In this document: positions 41,223 through 50,469 of the stretch, in pieces
Layout of the letters: every line of letters begins with the position of its first letter
Numbering within the stretch: position 1 is the stretch's first letter
Assembly (NCBI GenBank): GCA_031398915.1
Contig: JANNOG010000055.1
Span: forward strand, 1-64,000
DNA: 64,000 nucleotides
Direction of reading: 5' to 3'
Source of the DNA: JANNOG01 sp031398915
GTDB taxonomy: Bacteria; Actinomycetota; Actinomycetes; Actinomycetales; JBBAYJ01
Translations under genes and position numbers: made by a program
Notes under the pieces: model-generated
Databases searched by the model: none
Told to the model about the DNA's origin: nothing
What the model saw: the letters and a program-made list of their open reading frames with translations, nothing else

Positions 41223-43790
41223 TTACTCGGTGGCGATCGACGCCAGGATGTCGCGGCGACTCGCCCACCAGGCCGGTGCGGCGGACGCAAGGACCCCGGC
41301 CAGGGCACCCACGACGACGAACACCGCCAGAGTGAGATACGGCACGCTGAGGGTGTCCAGTCCCTGCTCGCTCAGGGCACGTTGGAGCGACAACCCGAAG
41401 ACGACGCCGAGGGTGATCCCCAACAGAGCACCGAAGACGGACGTGGCCACGCCCTCCAGGGTGACCACTCGTCGCAGCTGAGTCCGGGTCAGCCCGACTG
41501 CGCGGAGCAAACCGATCTCTCGGCGACGCTCGACCACACTCAGCACCAAGGTGATGACGATGCCGAGCAGCGCGACGATGATGCTCAGCGCCAGCAGTGC
41601 CGAGATTATCCCCAGGATCTGGGTGACCGCGTTCGTGGCCTGGGAGGTGAACTCGGCGCCGTCCAGGACGCTGACGACGACGTACGGCCGCACGATGTCG
41701 CTGAGCTCGGTGCGCAGCGCCGCCAGGTCCGCGCCCTCGGCAGCGACCACGAATACCTGGTTGTCGCCCTGCTCGCCGACCGGGGTGGCGACCTCGTACA
41801 CCGCACCGTCGACGATGGCCTGGGCGCCCGACGTGTCGAGGATGGCGCTGTCCTCGTAGATCATCTGGACGGTGAACGACTGCTGCGACGCGACCCCCGG
41901 CTGGGCCTCGATCACGGTCCCGACCGTCCAGTCGTTGCCCTCGGCGGTGCCACGGGTGACCGCGATCCCGTCATCCTGAACCGCCGCGATATCGCCCTCC
42001 AGGACGGTCAACTCGATCGCTCGCGCGTAGTCCTCGGCACTGCCCGCGAGAGCGAAGATCGCGTCGGGCTCGGCGGTCGCGGCATCACCGGGAGCCGGAC
42101 CGAGGGCCAGCACGACGGCACGTACCGGCACGACGGTGTCGACGTCGTCCAGCGCCGCGACCTCGTCGCTTACGGTCGTCGGGAAGAACCCGGTCTGGCC
42201 ACTGGACAGCACGTACTCGGCATCGAGGTCGTTCTCGATCGTCTCCGCCAGGCTGGCATTGATACTGCTCGCCGCGATGGACACCGCCCCCACCAGGGCG
42301 ATTCCGATCATCAGGGAACTTGCGGTGACGGCTGTTCGTCGCGGGTTGCGCAACGCGTTCTGTCGAGCCAGGCGGCCGACCGCGCCCCACAGTGCGACCG
42401 AGGGTAGTGACACCAGCCAGACCACGGGGCGGGCCAACGCCGGTGACGCCACAGCAACCCCGATGAAGGTGGCCAGGACACCCGCACCGACGAAGTACAA
42501 CGGCTCGGACACGTCACGGAACAGCCCGATCAGCAGGGCCGAGGTACCGGCGAGCGCCAGAACGGCGCCGATCGCCGCCTGGATGCGTACCTGTGGCTCG
42601 GGCAGTGCGACGTCGTCGCGCAATGCCGTGACCGGCGCGACACGCGAGGCCCGCACGGCCGGCAGCATGGCCGAGACCACGGTGGCGACCACACCGACGA
42701 CGACCGTCACGATGACGGTCGTGGCATCGACCGGCAGCCCACCGGAGATCTCGAAGCCCAGGGTGCCGACGGCGACCTGCAGTACTGCCGCGATGCCCAC
42801 ACCGACGCCGAGCCCCAACACGCTGCCGATCAGACCGACCACGACGGCCTCCACCAGGACCGAGCCGAGTACCTGGCTGCCCGAGGCACCGACGGCGCGC
42901 AGCAGGGCGAGTTCGCGGGTGCGCCGGGCCAGCAGCATCGAGAACACGTTGAAGATGATGAAGACCCCCACCAGCAGCGACACGCCGGCCACCACCAGGA
43001 GGAACGTATTGACGAATCCGAGAGCCGTGCCCAGGGCCGCCTCGTTCTCCTCGGTGACCACGTCCTGAGTGATCGCCTCGGTGCCATCGGGTAGAACGGC
43101 GGCGATCTCGTCCACCAGCTCCACGCGGGAGCGGGAACCGTCGCCCCGGACGTCCAGTCCGGCGACCGCGCCGTCTGGGGCGAACGCGGCGACGGCCGTG
43201 TCGCGGTCGAAGTAGATGAAGGTCGCGCCGATGCTCGGGCTCGACTGCTCCACCTCGCCGACGATCGTCACGTCGACCGGCTCGCCGCCGTTGACGACCT
43301 TGGTGGCGTCACCGATGGCCAGCCCGGAACGCTCCAGCGTCATGGACTCGGGGGCGATCTCGTCCGGTCCGGTCGGGGCCCTGCCGGCCACGAGGGACGC
43401 GTTGGTGTCGTCGGGGTTGAACGCCAACCCGAGTCCGGGAGCTTGGCCGTTGCGGACCGCAGTGCCGTCTGCCCCCACCATCAACGCCAGGCCCTGGATC
43501 TGTGGGGTCACCGCGGCGACCCCCTCGACCTCGGCGATGTCGTCGGCCACAGTCAGCGGCACCGGGACGCGGCCGTCTCCGAATCCGGTCGAGCCGGCGC
43601 CCTCGGCGCCCCGGACGACGACGTCGGTGCCCACCGACGTAGACGAGAACAGCTGCGAGAACGTCCGGTCGATGCTGTCGGTGAAGACCAGCGATCCCGC
43701 GACGAACGCAGTCCCGAGGACGACAGCCAGTGCGGTGAGGACCAGGGTGGCGATCCGGCCGGTGATGTTGCGGAGCGTGACTCTGATCAC
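41223..43790 (-). CDS. MacB/FtsX-type ABC permease
   Basis: The 855-residue protein has two FtsX-like halves. Each half has membrane helices (about 15-37, 265-350 and 375-410 in the first; near 470-490 and 720-850 in the second) and a large extracytoplasmic domain. This duplicated layout is common in actinobacterial ABC exporters or mechanotransmission complexes. GTG 43790 overlaps the ATPase stop (GTGA). Frame further upstream is in the ATPase gene and is not coding for this protein. Cargo is unknown. Confidence 0.9.
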   Translation of the reverse strand: MIRVTLRNITGRIATLVLTALAVVLGTAFVAGSLVFTDSIDRTFSQLFSSTSVGTDVVVRGAEGAGSTGFGDGRVPVPLTVADDIAEVEGVAAVTPQIQGLALMVGADGTAVRNGQAPGLGLAFNPDDTNASLVAGRAPTGPDEIAPESMTLERSGLAIGDATKVVNGGEPVDVTIVGEVEQSSPSIGATFIYFDRDTAVAAFAPDGAVAGLDVRGDGSRSRVELVDEIAAVLPDGTEAITQDVVTEENEAALGTALGFVNTFLLVVAGVSLLVGVFIIFNVFSMLLARRTRELALLRAVGASGSQVLGSVLVEAVVVGLIGSVLGLGVGVGIAAVLQVAVGTLGFEISGGLPVDATTVIVTVVVGVVATVVSAMLPAVRASRVAPVTALRDDVALPEPQVRIQAAIGAVLALAGTSALLIGLFRDVSEPLYFVGAGVLATFIGVAVASPALARPVVWLVSLPSVALWGAVGRLARQNALRNPRRTAVTASSLMIGIALVGAVSIAASSINASLAETIENDLDAEYVLSSGQTGFFPTTVSDEVAALDDVDTVVPVRAVVLALGPAPGDAATAEPDAIFALAGSAEDYARAIELTVLEGDIAAVQDDGIAVTRGTAEGNDWTVGTVIEAQPGVASQQSFTVQMIYEDSAILDTSGAQAIVDGAVYEVATPVGEQGDNQVFVVAAEGADLAALRTELSDIVRPYVVVSVLDGAEFTSQATNAVTQILGIISALLALSIIVALLGIVITLVLSVVERRREIGLLRAVGLTRTQLRRVVTLEGVATSVFGALLGITLGVVFGLSLQRALSEQGLDTLSVPYLTLAVFVVVGALAGVLASAAPAWWASRRDILASIATE

Positions 43791-44572
43791 TGGGCGTCCA
43801 CCATGTCGCTCGTCGTCGACTCGACTGCGCTGTGCCGAGCGCCTCGGGTGTCGAACCCCTTCATCCGGTCCAGAACAGCCTCGGTCGTCGGGTCGGCCAT
43901 CTCGTCGACCACCTTGCCGTCGGCCAGGAACACCACACGGTCGGCGTAGGAAGCGGCCGACGGGTCGTGGGTGACCATGACGACGGATTGTCCGAACTCG
44001 TCCACCGACCGGCGGAGGAAGCCCAGCACCTCGGCAGCCGACCGCGAGTCGAGGTTGCCGGTCGGTTCGTCGGCGAAGACGATCGCCGGTCGACTGACCA
44101 GCGCCCGGGCGCAGGCCACCCGCTGCTGCTGCCCGCCCGACAGTTCGTTCGGGCGGTGCGACAACCGGTTCTGCAGGCCGAGGATGTCGATGACCTGATC
44201 GAACCAGGCCCGATCGACCGATCGCCCGGCGATGTCCACGGGCAAGGTGATGTTCTCGGCCGCCGTCAGGGTCGGCACGAGGTTGAACGCCTGGAAGACG
44301 AATCCCACGCGGTCGCGGCGGAGTTTGGTCAACGCCCGATCTCCGAGGGTCGACACGTCGATACCGTCGACCAGGACCTGGCCCGAGGTCGGGCGATCCA
44401 GGGCCGCCAGGCAGTGCATCAGGGTGGACTTGCCCGACCCCGACGGTCCCATGATGGCGGTGAAGCGTCCCCGCTCGAACTCGACGCTTATCCCGTCCAG
44501 GGCGTTGACCTGCGCTTCCCCCTTGCCGTACACCTTGGTCAGATCGCTCGCGCTGGCCACACTGTCGGTCAT
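43787..44572 (-). CDS. MacB-type ABC ATPase
   Basis: The 261-residue protein has Walker A GPSGSGKST (about 41-49), signature LSGGQQQRVACARAL and Walker B IVFADEPTGNLD, the pattern of LolD/MacB/FtsE-type ATPases that pair with FtsX-like permeases. ATG 44572 is chosen because GGGAG stands 6 nt before it; an ATG at 44584 is in frame as well. The permease follows with a GTGA overlap. The pair has no periplasmic adaptor, as expected in a monoderm. Confidence 0.9.
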   Translation of the reverse strand: MTDSVASASDLTKVYGKGEAQVNALDGISVEFERGRFTAIMGPSGSGKSTLMHCLAALDRPTSGQVLVDGIDVSTLGDRALTKLRRDRVGFVFQAFNLVPTLTAAENITLPVDIAGRSVDRAWFDQVIDILGLQNRLSHRPNELSGGQQQRVACARALVSRPAIVFADEPTGNLDSRSAAEVLGFLRRSVDEFGQSVVMVTHDPSAASYADRVVFLADGKVVDEMADPTTEAVLDRMKGFDTRGARHSAVESTTSDMVDAQ

Positions 44573-44697
44573 ATCCACTCCCATCGGTCGTGACGGGCGG
44601 CGTGCTCGCCCGCCCTACGGGACAAGCCAAGCGGGTCGGGCTCCACCGTGCCAGGGGGTTAGCCGGACAACGGCTGGGGTGTCTGCGGGGGGACGCC

Positions 44698-44703
44698 TAC
44701 GAT
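44698..44703 (+). promoter_or_regulatory. -10 of the site-2 protease gene, leaderless
   Basis: TACGAT ends 6 nt before the GTG at 44710. Confidence 0.55.
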
Positions 44704-44709
44704 CACCCG

Positions 44710-45840
44710 GTGAACAGCACAACCGGTGGTATCCGCCTGGGGCAGGTCGGTGGAGTTCCCATCCGGATCGCGGCGTCCTGGTTCGTGATCGCCGCCATCA
44801 TCACGCTGTTGTATGCCAACGTGGTGTCGCAGTACACCGGTCCGGGACCGGCCGCCTACGCCGGGGCATTCGGTTTCGCCGTGTTGCTGGCCGGCTCGGT
44901 GCTCGCCCACGAGGCCGCCCATGCGATCGCCGCCCGACGATTCGGCCTGGTGGTCGACGAGATCGTCGTGGACCTGTGGGGTGGGCACACGTCGCTGGGT
45001 GTGCCGCGCACGCCCTGGCAGGCGGGCATCGTCGCGGTCGTCGCACCGCTGACCAACATCGCGCTCGCCGCGGTGGTGTACGGCGTGACGGTCGCCGTCG
45101 CCCCGACCGGCCTGGTCGGGTTCCTCCTCGACGCCCTGGTGTTGTCGAACGTGCTCGTGGGCGTGTTCAACCTGCTGCCCGGCCTGCCGCTGGACGGTGG
45201 ACGCGTCGCCGAAGCCATCGTGTGGGCCATCACACGGGATCAGGACCGGGGGACCGAGGTCGCCGGCTGGGGCGGGCGGGTAGTCGTGGTCGGCGCCGCA
45301 GTCGTGGTCCTCGGCCTGCCCCTGTCGCGCGGCGGCACCCCCAGTCTGGTGTCGGTGATCTGGATCGCCCTGTTGGGGGCCACGCTGTGGCGGGCGGCCA
45401 GTGCAGCGATCCGGATAGCTCGCACCCGGCGGCTGATCCGTGCCGTCGACCTGGGCCCCGCGCGAGTTCCCGCGGCGGCACTGCCCAGTGGGTCGACCGT
45501 GCAGGATTGGCGACACCACCACAGTGACGTCACCACGATCCTCCTCGACGAGGCGGGTGCCCCGGTCGCCGTGATCGATGCAGCGGCGGCCGCTGCCGTC
45601 CCCGACGCGGCAACGGCGACCACACCGCTGAGTGCGGTGGCGATCCGACTCGGCGTCGGGGCCTCGGCCCCCCTGACGTCGGGCCCGCTGGATCTGGTGC
45701 AGCTGCTGTCGTCGGTCGGCGGCCCCGGAATCGTCCTGCTGGGCAGTGACCCACCGGATCGACCCGTCGCCTGGGTGAGCAGTGCGGCGTTGTCTCACGC
45801 ACTGGCCACGGCCGATGGCATGGCGCGGGCTCGCCGGTGA
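44710..45840 (+). CDS. Site-2 protease family zinc metallopeptidase (M50)
   Basis: The 376-residue membrane protein has the zinc motif HEAAH at 67-71 inside a helix and the third-ligand motif LPGLPLDGGR near 160-170, as in S2P/SpoIVFB-type intramembrane proteases. About six helices precede a C-terminal region that looks like degenerate CBS domains. Substrates are probably membrane-bound regulators, none identified here. The gene heads a unit with trmI (GTGA overlap) just upstream of the proteasome block. Confidence 0.9.
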   Translation: MNSTTGGIRLGQVGGVPIRIAASWFVIAAIITLLYANVVSQYTGPGPAAYAGAFGFAVLLAGSVLAHEAAHAIAARRFGLVVDEIVVDLWGGHTSLGVPRTPWQAGIVAVVAPLTNIALAAVVYGVTVAVAPTGLVGFLLDALVLSNVLVGVFNLLPGLPLDGGRVAEAIVWAITRDQDRGTEVAGWGGRVVVVGAAVVVLGLPLSRGGTPSLVSVIWIALLGATLWRAASAAIRIARTRRLIRAVDLGPARVPAAALPSGSTVQDWRHHHSDVTTILLDEAGAPVAVIDAAAAAAVPDAATATTPLSAVAIRLGVGASAPLTSGPLDLVQLLSSVGGPGIVLLGSDPPDRPVAWVSSAALSHALATADGMARARR

Positions 45841-46817
45841 ACGGCCACACCTTCGCGGTCGGGGACCGGGTGCAGTTGACGGACCCGCGTGGTCGGCTGC
45901 ACACCATCACGCTGGTCGAGGGCAAGACGTTCCATACCCATCGAGGGTCGTTGGACCACGACCAGCTGATCGGGGCGCCCCAGGGCAGCGTCGTGCGCAG
46001 CAGCGCGGATGTGGAGTACCTGGCGTTGCGCCCGCTGCTTGCCGACTACGTGCTGTCGATGCCCCGAGGGGCTGCCGTCGTCTACCCGAAGGACGCGGCC
46101 CAGATCGTCCATATGGGGGACATCCACCCCGGGTGCCGGGTGCTGGAGGCCGGAGTCGGCTCGGGCGCGCTCAGCATGTCGCTGTTGCGGGCGGTGGGGG
46201 ACACCGGAACCCTGTGGTCGGTCGAGCGTCGTGAGGACTTCGCGACCATCGCCGCGACCAACGTTCACTCGTTCTTCGGCCGCCGGCATCCGGCGTGGGT
46301 CGTCACGGTGGGAGACCTCGTCGAGGTGCTCGCCGGTCCGCTCCCCGACAGGGCGCCCGCCACCGTCGACCGGGTGGTGCTGGACATGCTCGCCCCGTGG
46401 GAGTGCCTGGCCGCCGTCGAACGAGTCCTCGCGCCAGGTGGGGTACTGATCGTCTATGTCGCCACCGCGACGCAGCTGTCACGCGTCGTCGAGGCGGCCC
46501 GTGAGTCGGGTCGATGGACCGAGCCGAGCGCCTGGGAGTCGATCGTGCGGGGGTGGCATCTGGAGGGTCTGGCAGTGCGCCCGGAGCACCGGATGGTGGG
46601 TCACACCGGGTTCCTCGTCACCGCGCGACGGATGGCCGACGGCGTCAAGGCACCGCTACGGCGTCGCCGCCCCGCGCCGGGCGCCTACCCGGTGGCGGCG
46701 GTCGACGCCGGGAACGACACCGACGGCGACACCAGCGGCGACACCAGCAGCGACACCGGCAGCAGTGGCCCGATCGAGCAGATCGACCACGAACGTAACG
46801 AGGCGGCCATCGGCTGA
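45837..46817 (+). CDS. trmI: tRNA (adenine-58-N1)-methyltransferase TrmI
   Basis: The 326-residue enzyme methylates A58 in the T-loop of tRNA. It has the Rossmann AdoMet motif VLEAGVGSGALSMSL (about 101-115) and the family motifs MPRGAAVVYPKDAAQIV and DMLAPWE. Rv2118c is the M. tuberculosis homologue by position. The last 50 residues are a low-complexity tail of Asp-Thr-Ser-Gly units (46716-46766). The start overlaps the protease gene and mpa begins 81 bp downstream. Confidence 0.93.
   Translation: MNGHTFAVGDRVQLTDPRGRLHTITLVEGKTFHTHRGSLDHDQLIGAPQGSVVRSSADVEYLALRPLLADYVLSMPRGAAVVYPKDAAQIVHMGDIHPGCRVLEAGVGSGALSMSLLRAVGDTGTLWSVERREDFATIAATNVHSFFGRRHPAWVVTVGDLVEVLAGPLPDRAPATVDRVVLDMLAPWECLAAVERVLAPGGVLIVYVATATQLSRVVEAARESGRWTEPSAWESIVRGWHLEGLAVRPEHRMVGHTGFLVTARRMADGVKAPLRRRRPAPGAYPVAAVDAGNDTDGDTSGDTSSDTGSSGPIEQIDHERNEAAIG
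46716..46766 (+). repeat. Period-12 coding repeat in the trmI tail
   Basis: GACACCGACGGC, GACACCAGCGGC, GACACCAGCAGC and GACACCGGCAGC units encode a hydrophilic Asp-Thr-rich tail. The repeat lies outside the catalytic domain, near the C-terminus. Confidence 0.75.
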
Positions 46818-46898
46818 GTCCGGGTCTCGGGTTACCGTGCCATAGGCGCCATCGGGGTCACCCGGTGCCGAGGGTACGAGCAGATCCGAGGAGGGTGC

Positions 46899-48560
46899 AT
46901 GAGCGAGGACGCGAGGCTCCGACTGCTGCAGGACGAGGTGACTCGGCTTCGCGCCGAGGTTGGCCGGATCCGGGCGCACAGCGATCGACTGGCCGACACT
47001 CTGCGTGAGGCGCGGGATCAGATCGTCACACTTCGCGGCGAGGTGGATCGGTTGGCGCAGCCACCGTCCTCCTACGGGACGATCCTGGCCGCCTATGACG
47101 ACGGAACGGTCGACGTCGCCACCGGCGGGCGAAAGTTGCGGGTGGCCGTATCGCCGAGCCTGGCCAGCGACATGCTGGAGGTGGGCCGCGAGGTCATGCT
47201 CAACGAGGCCCTCAACGTCGTCATGGCCGCCGGCTTCGAACGGGTCGGCGAACTGGTGACCGTCAAGGAGCTCATGCCGCCGGATCGGGTCATGGTGGTG
47301 GCCCACGCCGACGAGGAGCGGGTCGCCCGACTCGCCGCCCCGCTGCTGGACGCCCCGTTGCGCCTCGGCGATTCGCTGATGATGGACACCCGCAGCGGTT
47401 TCGCCTTCGAACGGGTACCGAAGGCCGAGGTGGAGGAGCTGATCCTCGAAGAGGTCCCCGACATCGACTACTCCGACATCGGTGGCCTCAAGTCGCAGAT
47501 CGAGGCCATCCGGGACGCCGTCGAGCTGCCCTTCCTCCACCCGGACCTGTTCGCCGAGCACGGCCTCAAGGCCCCGAAGGGCATTCTGCTGTACGGGCCA
47601 CCGGGGTGCGGGAAGACGCTGATCGCCAAGGCGGTCGCCAACTCGCTGGCGAGGACCATCGCCGAGAAATACGGCCAGGGCACCGAATCCGGAAAGGAAC
47701 AGCGCTCGTACTTCCTCAATATCAAGGGCCCCGAGCTGCTGAACAAGTACGTCGGCGAGACCGAGCGCCACATCCGGCTCATCTTCGCCCGGGCCCGCGA
47801 GAAGGCCAGTGACGGCACCCCCGTCGTCGTCTTCTTCGACGAGATGGACTCGTTGTTCCGCACGCGTGGCTCGGGGGTCTCCAGCGACGTCGAGAACACC
47901 ATCGTCCCGCAGCTGCTCAGCGAGATCGACGGTGTCGAGCGCCTCGAGAACGTCATCATCATCGGCGCCTCGAATCGGGAGGACATGATCGACCCCGCGA
48001 TTCTGCGGCCGGGACGCCTCGACGTGAAGATCAAGATCGAGCGACCCGACGCCGAGAGCGCCCGAGACGTCTTCACCAAGTACCTGCACCCGCACCTGCC
48101 GCTGCATGCCGACGACCTCGCCGCGAACGGGGATTCGGCCGAGGCCACGGTGGACGCGATGATCCAGCGGACCGTCGAGCGCATGTACTCCGAGACGGAA
48201 GAGAATCAGTTCTTGGAGGTCACCTACGCCAATGGCGACAAGGAGATCCTGTACTTCAAGGACTTCAACTCGGGAGCCATGATCCAAAATATCGTCGATC
48301 GGGCAAAGAAGTCGGCGATCAAAGACTTCCTGACCCTCGATCAACGCGGTATTCGCGTCGAACACCTGCTGATGGCGTGCGTCGACGAATTCAAGGAGAA
48401 CGAGGACCTGCCCAACACCACCAACCCGGACGACTGGGCGCGGATCAGCGGCAAGAAGGGCGAGCGGATCGTCTTCATCCGCACGCTCATCCAGGGCAAG
48501 CAGGGCACCCAACCAGGCCGCAGCATCGACACGGTGGCGAATACCGGTCAGTATCTCTGA
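46899..48560 (+). CDS. mpa: Proteasome ATPase Mpa/ARC
   Basis: The 553-residue AAA ATPase unfolds pupylated proteins and feeds them to the 20S core. It has an N-terminal coiled coil that binds Pup (about 1-55), OB domains (about 60-180), Walker A GPPGCGKT (about 232-239), Walker B VVFFDEMDSLF and the C-terminal QYL, whose penultimate Tyr docks on the core. A GAGGAGG site precedes the ATG. A TACCGT at 46833-46838 could be its -10, giving a leader of about 54 nt. The gene precedes dop by 15 bp. Confidence 0.97.
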   Translation: MSEDARLRLLQDEVTRLRAEVGRIRAHSDRLADTLREARDQIVTLRGEVDRLAQPPSSYGTILAAYDDGTVDVATGGRKLRVAVSPSLASDMLEVGREVMLNEALNVVMAAGFERVGELVTVKELMPPDRVMVVAHADEERVARLAAPLLDAPLRLGDSLMMDTRSGFAFERVPKAEVEELILEEVPDIDYSDIGGLKSQIEAIRDAVELPFLHPDLFAEHGLKAPKGILLYGPPGCGKTLIAKAVANSLARTIAEKYGQGTESGKEQRSYFLNIKGPELLNKYVGETERHIRLIFARAREKASDGTPVVVFFDEMDSLFRTRGSGVSSDVENTIVPQLLSEIDGVERLENVIIIGASNREDMIDPAILRPGRLDVKIKIERPDAESARDVFTKYLHPHLPLHADDLAANGDSAEATVDAMIQRTVERMYSETEENQFLEVTYANGDKEILYFKDFNSGAMIQNIVDRAKKSAIKDFLTLDQRGIRVEHLLMACVDEFKENEDLPNTTNPDDWARISGKKGERIVFIRTLIQGKQGTQPGRSIDTVANTGQYL

Positions 48561-48563
48561 CCG

Positions 48564-48569
48564 TAGGCT
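48564..48569 (+). promoter_or_regulatory. -10 of dop, leaderless
   Basis: TAGGCT ends 6 nt before the dop ATG, within the 15-bp gap after mpa. Confidence 0.5.
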
Positions 48570-48575
48570 CGCCCC

Positions 48576-50189
48576 ATGACCACTCACGGGGCAGGCACCC
48601 GGCCGCCGCGTCGGGTCATGGGGATCGAGACCGAGTACGGGGTGTCGTGTCCCAGCGATCCGGCGGCCAACCCCATGTTGTTGTCCAGCCAGGTCGTCAA
48701 CACCTACGCCATGACCACGATGTGGACGAAACGTCCTCGCTGGGACTACGAGGACGAGGCACCGCTGCGCGATGCCCGCGGCTTCGAGGTCCCGCGCACC
48801 GCGGCCCACCCCAGTCAGCTGACCGATCGCCCCGACGTCGCTGCCTCGCACGCCGACGCCATGACGGCCTCGGTACGCAGCGACTCCGGATATCGCCCGG
48901 AGGACCTCGACGACCCGTCGATGGCCAACGTCATCCTCACCAACGGTGCCCGGTTGTACGTCGATCACGCCCATCCCGAATACTCCTCACCCGAGGTCAC
49001 CAACCCACTCGATGCCGTGTTGTGGGACAAGGCCGGCGAACGGGTGATGCAGCGGGCGCTCCAGCAGATCGACGGGACGCCGGGGCTGTCGCCGATCGTG
49101 CTGTACAAGAACAACACCGATTCCAAGGGCGCCTCGTACGGGTGTCACGAGAACTACCTGATGAGTCGTGCCACGCCGTTCTCGGACATCGTCGCCGGTC
49201 TATCCGGATTCCTGGTCACCCGTCAGGTGTTCTGCGGCGCCGGCAGGGTCAGCCTGGGCGCGGACGGCGCCCAACCCGGCTACCAGATCAGCCAGCGCGC
49301 GGACTTCATGGAGGTCGAGGTCGGGCTGGAAACCACGCTCAAGCGGCCGATCATCAACACCCGCGACGAGCCCCACGCCAGCGCGGACCGCTACCGCCGC
49401 CTGCACGTCATCATCGGCGACGCGAACCTGTTCGAAACGGCGACCTTCCTCAAGCTCGGCACCACCGCGATCGTCCTGGACATGATCGAGGACGGGGCCC
49501 TGGAACCCATGCCGCGCCTGGCTGAACCCGTCGCCGCGTTGCACCGGATCAGCCACGACCCGACACTGACCGCCACTGTCCGGACCCGAGACGGTGCCCA
49601 GATCACCGCCCTGGACCTGCAGTGGCACTACTACCAGGCAGCGGTCACCTATCTGGGCGACGGCGGGCCGGCTGATCCGCACACCGGGGAGGTGATGCGC
49701 CGCTGGGAAGACGTCCTGACCCGCCTCGGCAGTGACCCGGCAAGTACGTACACCGGCGTCGAGTGGGTGGCGAAGCTTCGGGTACTCGATGGCTACGCCC
49801 GCCGCGAGGGCCTGACCTGGGACCACCCGAAGCTCGCGGCGGTCGACCTGCAGTGGTCCGATGTCCGCCCCGACAAGGGCCTATACCACCGCCTCGTCGC
49901 CCGCGGGGCCGTCGAACGCCTGGTGACCGACGCTGAGGTGGACGCAGCTGTTCTCGACGCCCCGACCGACACCAGGGCCTACTTTCGCGGGCAGTGCCTG
50001 CGGCGTTACCCGAGCGAGGTGGCGGCGGCGTCGTGGGATTCGGTGATCTTCGACGTCCCTGGTCGTGGTGCGTTGCAACGGGTCCCCACGCTGGAACCGT
50101 TACGAGGCACCCGTGATCACGTCGGAGAACTTCTCGATCGTTCGGCGACGGCGCAGGATCTGCTGAGGGCGCTCAGCAGGCCCCGATGA
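48576..50189 (+). CDS. dop: Depupylase/deamidase Dop
   Basis: The 537-residue enzyme converts the C-terminal Gln of Pup to Glu and also removes Pup from substrates, using ATP as cofactor. It has the carboxylate-amine ligase-like start MGIETEYGVSCPSDPAANP. The Dop-specific loop with the conserved HADAMTASVRSDSGYRPEDLDD, given here as HADAMTASV and YRPEDLDD, spans about 85-112 and is absent from PafA. HPEYSSPE carries active-site Glu residues. It pairs with Pup, whose end is Gln, so Dop should be essential to the pathway. Confidence 0.96.
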   Translation: MTTHGAGTRPPRRVMGIETEYGVSCPSDPAANPMLLSSQVVNTYAMTTMWTKRPRWDYEDEAPLRDARGFEVPRTAAHPSQLTDRPDVAASHADAMTASVRSDSGYRPEDLDDPSMANVILTNGARLYVDHAHPEYSSPEVTNPLDAVLWDKAGERVMQRALQQIDGTPGLSPIVLYKNNTDSKGASYGCHENYLMSRATPFSDIVAGLSGFLVTRQVFCGAGRVSLGADGAQPGYQISQRADFMEVEVGLETTLKRPIINTRDEPHASADRYRRLHVIIGDANLFETATFLKLGTTAIVLDMIEDGALEPMPRLAEPVAALHRISHDPTLTATVRTRDGAQITALDLQWHYYQAAVTYLGDGGPADPHTGEVMRRWEDVLTRLGSDPASTYTGVEWVAKLRVLDGYARREGLTWDHPKLAAVDLQWSDVRPDKGLYHRLVARGAVERLVTDAEVDAAVLDAPTDTRAYFRGQCLRRYPSEVAAASWDSVIFDVPGRGALQRVPTLEPLRGTRDHVGELLDRSATAQDLLRALSRPR

Positions 50190-50213
50190 GCCTCACCGAT
50201 CTCCCCGGGTGCG

Positions 50214-50219
50214 TACCCT
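50214..50219 (+). promoter_or_regulatory. Candidate -10 of pup
   Basis: TACCCT lies about 45 nt before the pup GTG and would give a leader of about 38 nt that contains the ribosome-binding site. The dop stop is 25 bp upstream. Confidence 0.45.
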
Positions 50220-50263
50220 GAGGCAACCGTGCACTCGCCGGGCGTCCCACGAGGAGGTGGCCT

Positions 50264-50458
50264 GTGGCAGGCCAAGACCAGCAGCGCACCACCCGTCGCG
50301 ACGACGACCCGGGTGATGCCACGGACGCTCTGCCCGTCGCGCCCGCGACCCAGGCCACCGGCGAGGACGTCGACGATCTTCTCGACGAGATCGACTCGGT
50401 ACTGGAAGAGAACTCGGAGGAGTTCGTGCGGGGGTTCGTCCAGAAGGGCGGCCAGTAG
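50264..50458 (+). CDS. pup: Prokaryotic ubiquitin-like protein Pup
   Basis: The 64-residue protein modifier is mostly disordered, with a helical C-terminal half (VDDLLDEIDSVLEENSEEF) that binds Mpa. It ends in Gly-Gly-Gln, so Dop must deamidate it before PafA can use it. Lys61 is its only lysine. A GAGGAGGT site lies 5 nt before the GTG. Codon use matches its neighbours. Its TAG stop codon forms part of the -10 of prcB. Confidence 0.97.
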   Translation: MAGQDQQRTTRRDDDPGDATDALPVAPATQATGEDVDDLLDEIDSVLEENSEEFVRGFVQKGGQ

Positions 50459-50461
50459 GCT
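50456..50461 (+). promoter_or_regulatory. -10 of prcB, overlapping the pup stop
   Basis: TAGGCT starts with the TAG stop codon of pup and ends 8 nt before the prcB GTG. The proteasome core can therefore be transcribed apart from pup by a short leader. Confidence 0.45.
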
Positions 50462-50469
50462 CGCTTCTC

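Noticed and set aside
46656..48974. A long open frame on the minus strand across mpa and dop
   Set aside because: It is antisense to two well-supported genes, has no recognisable motif and reflects the third-position G+C bias of this genome.
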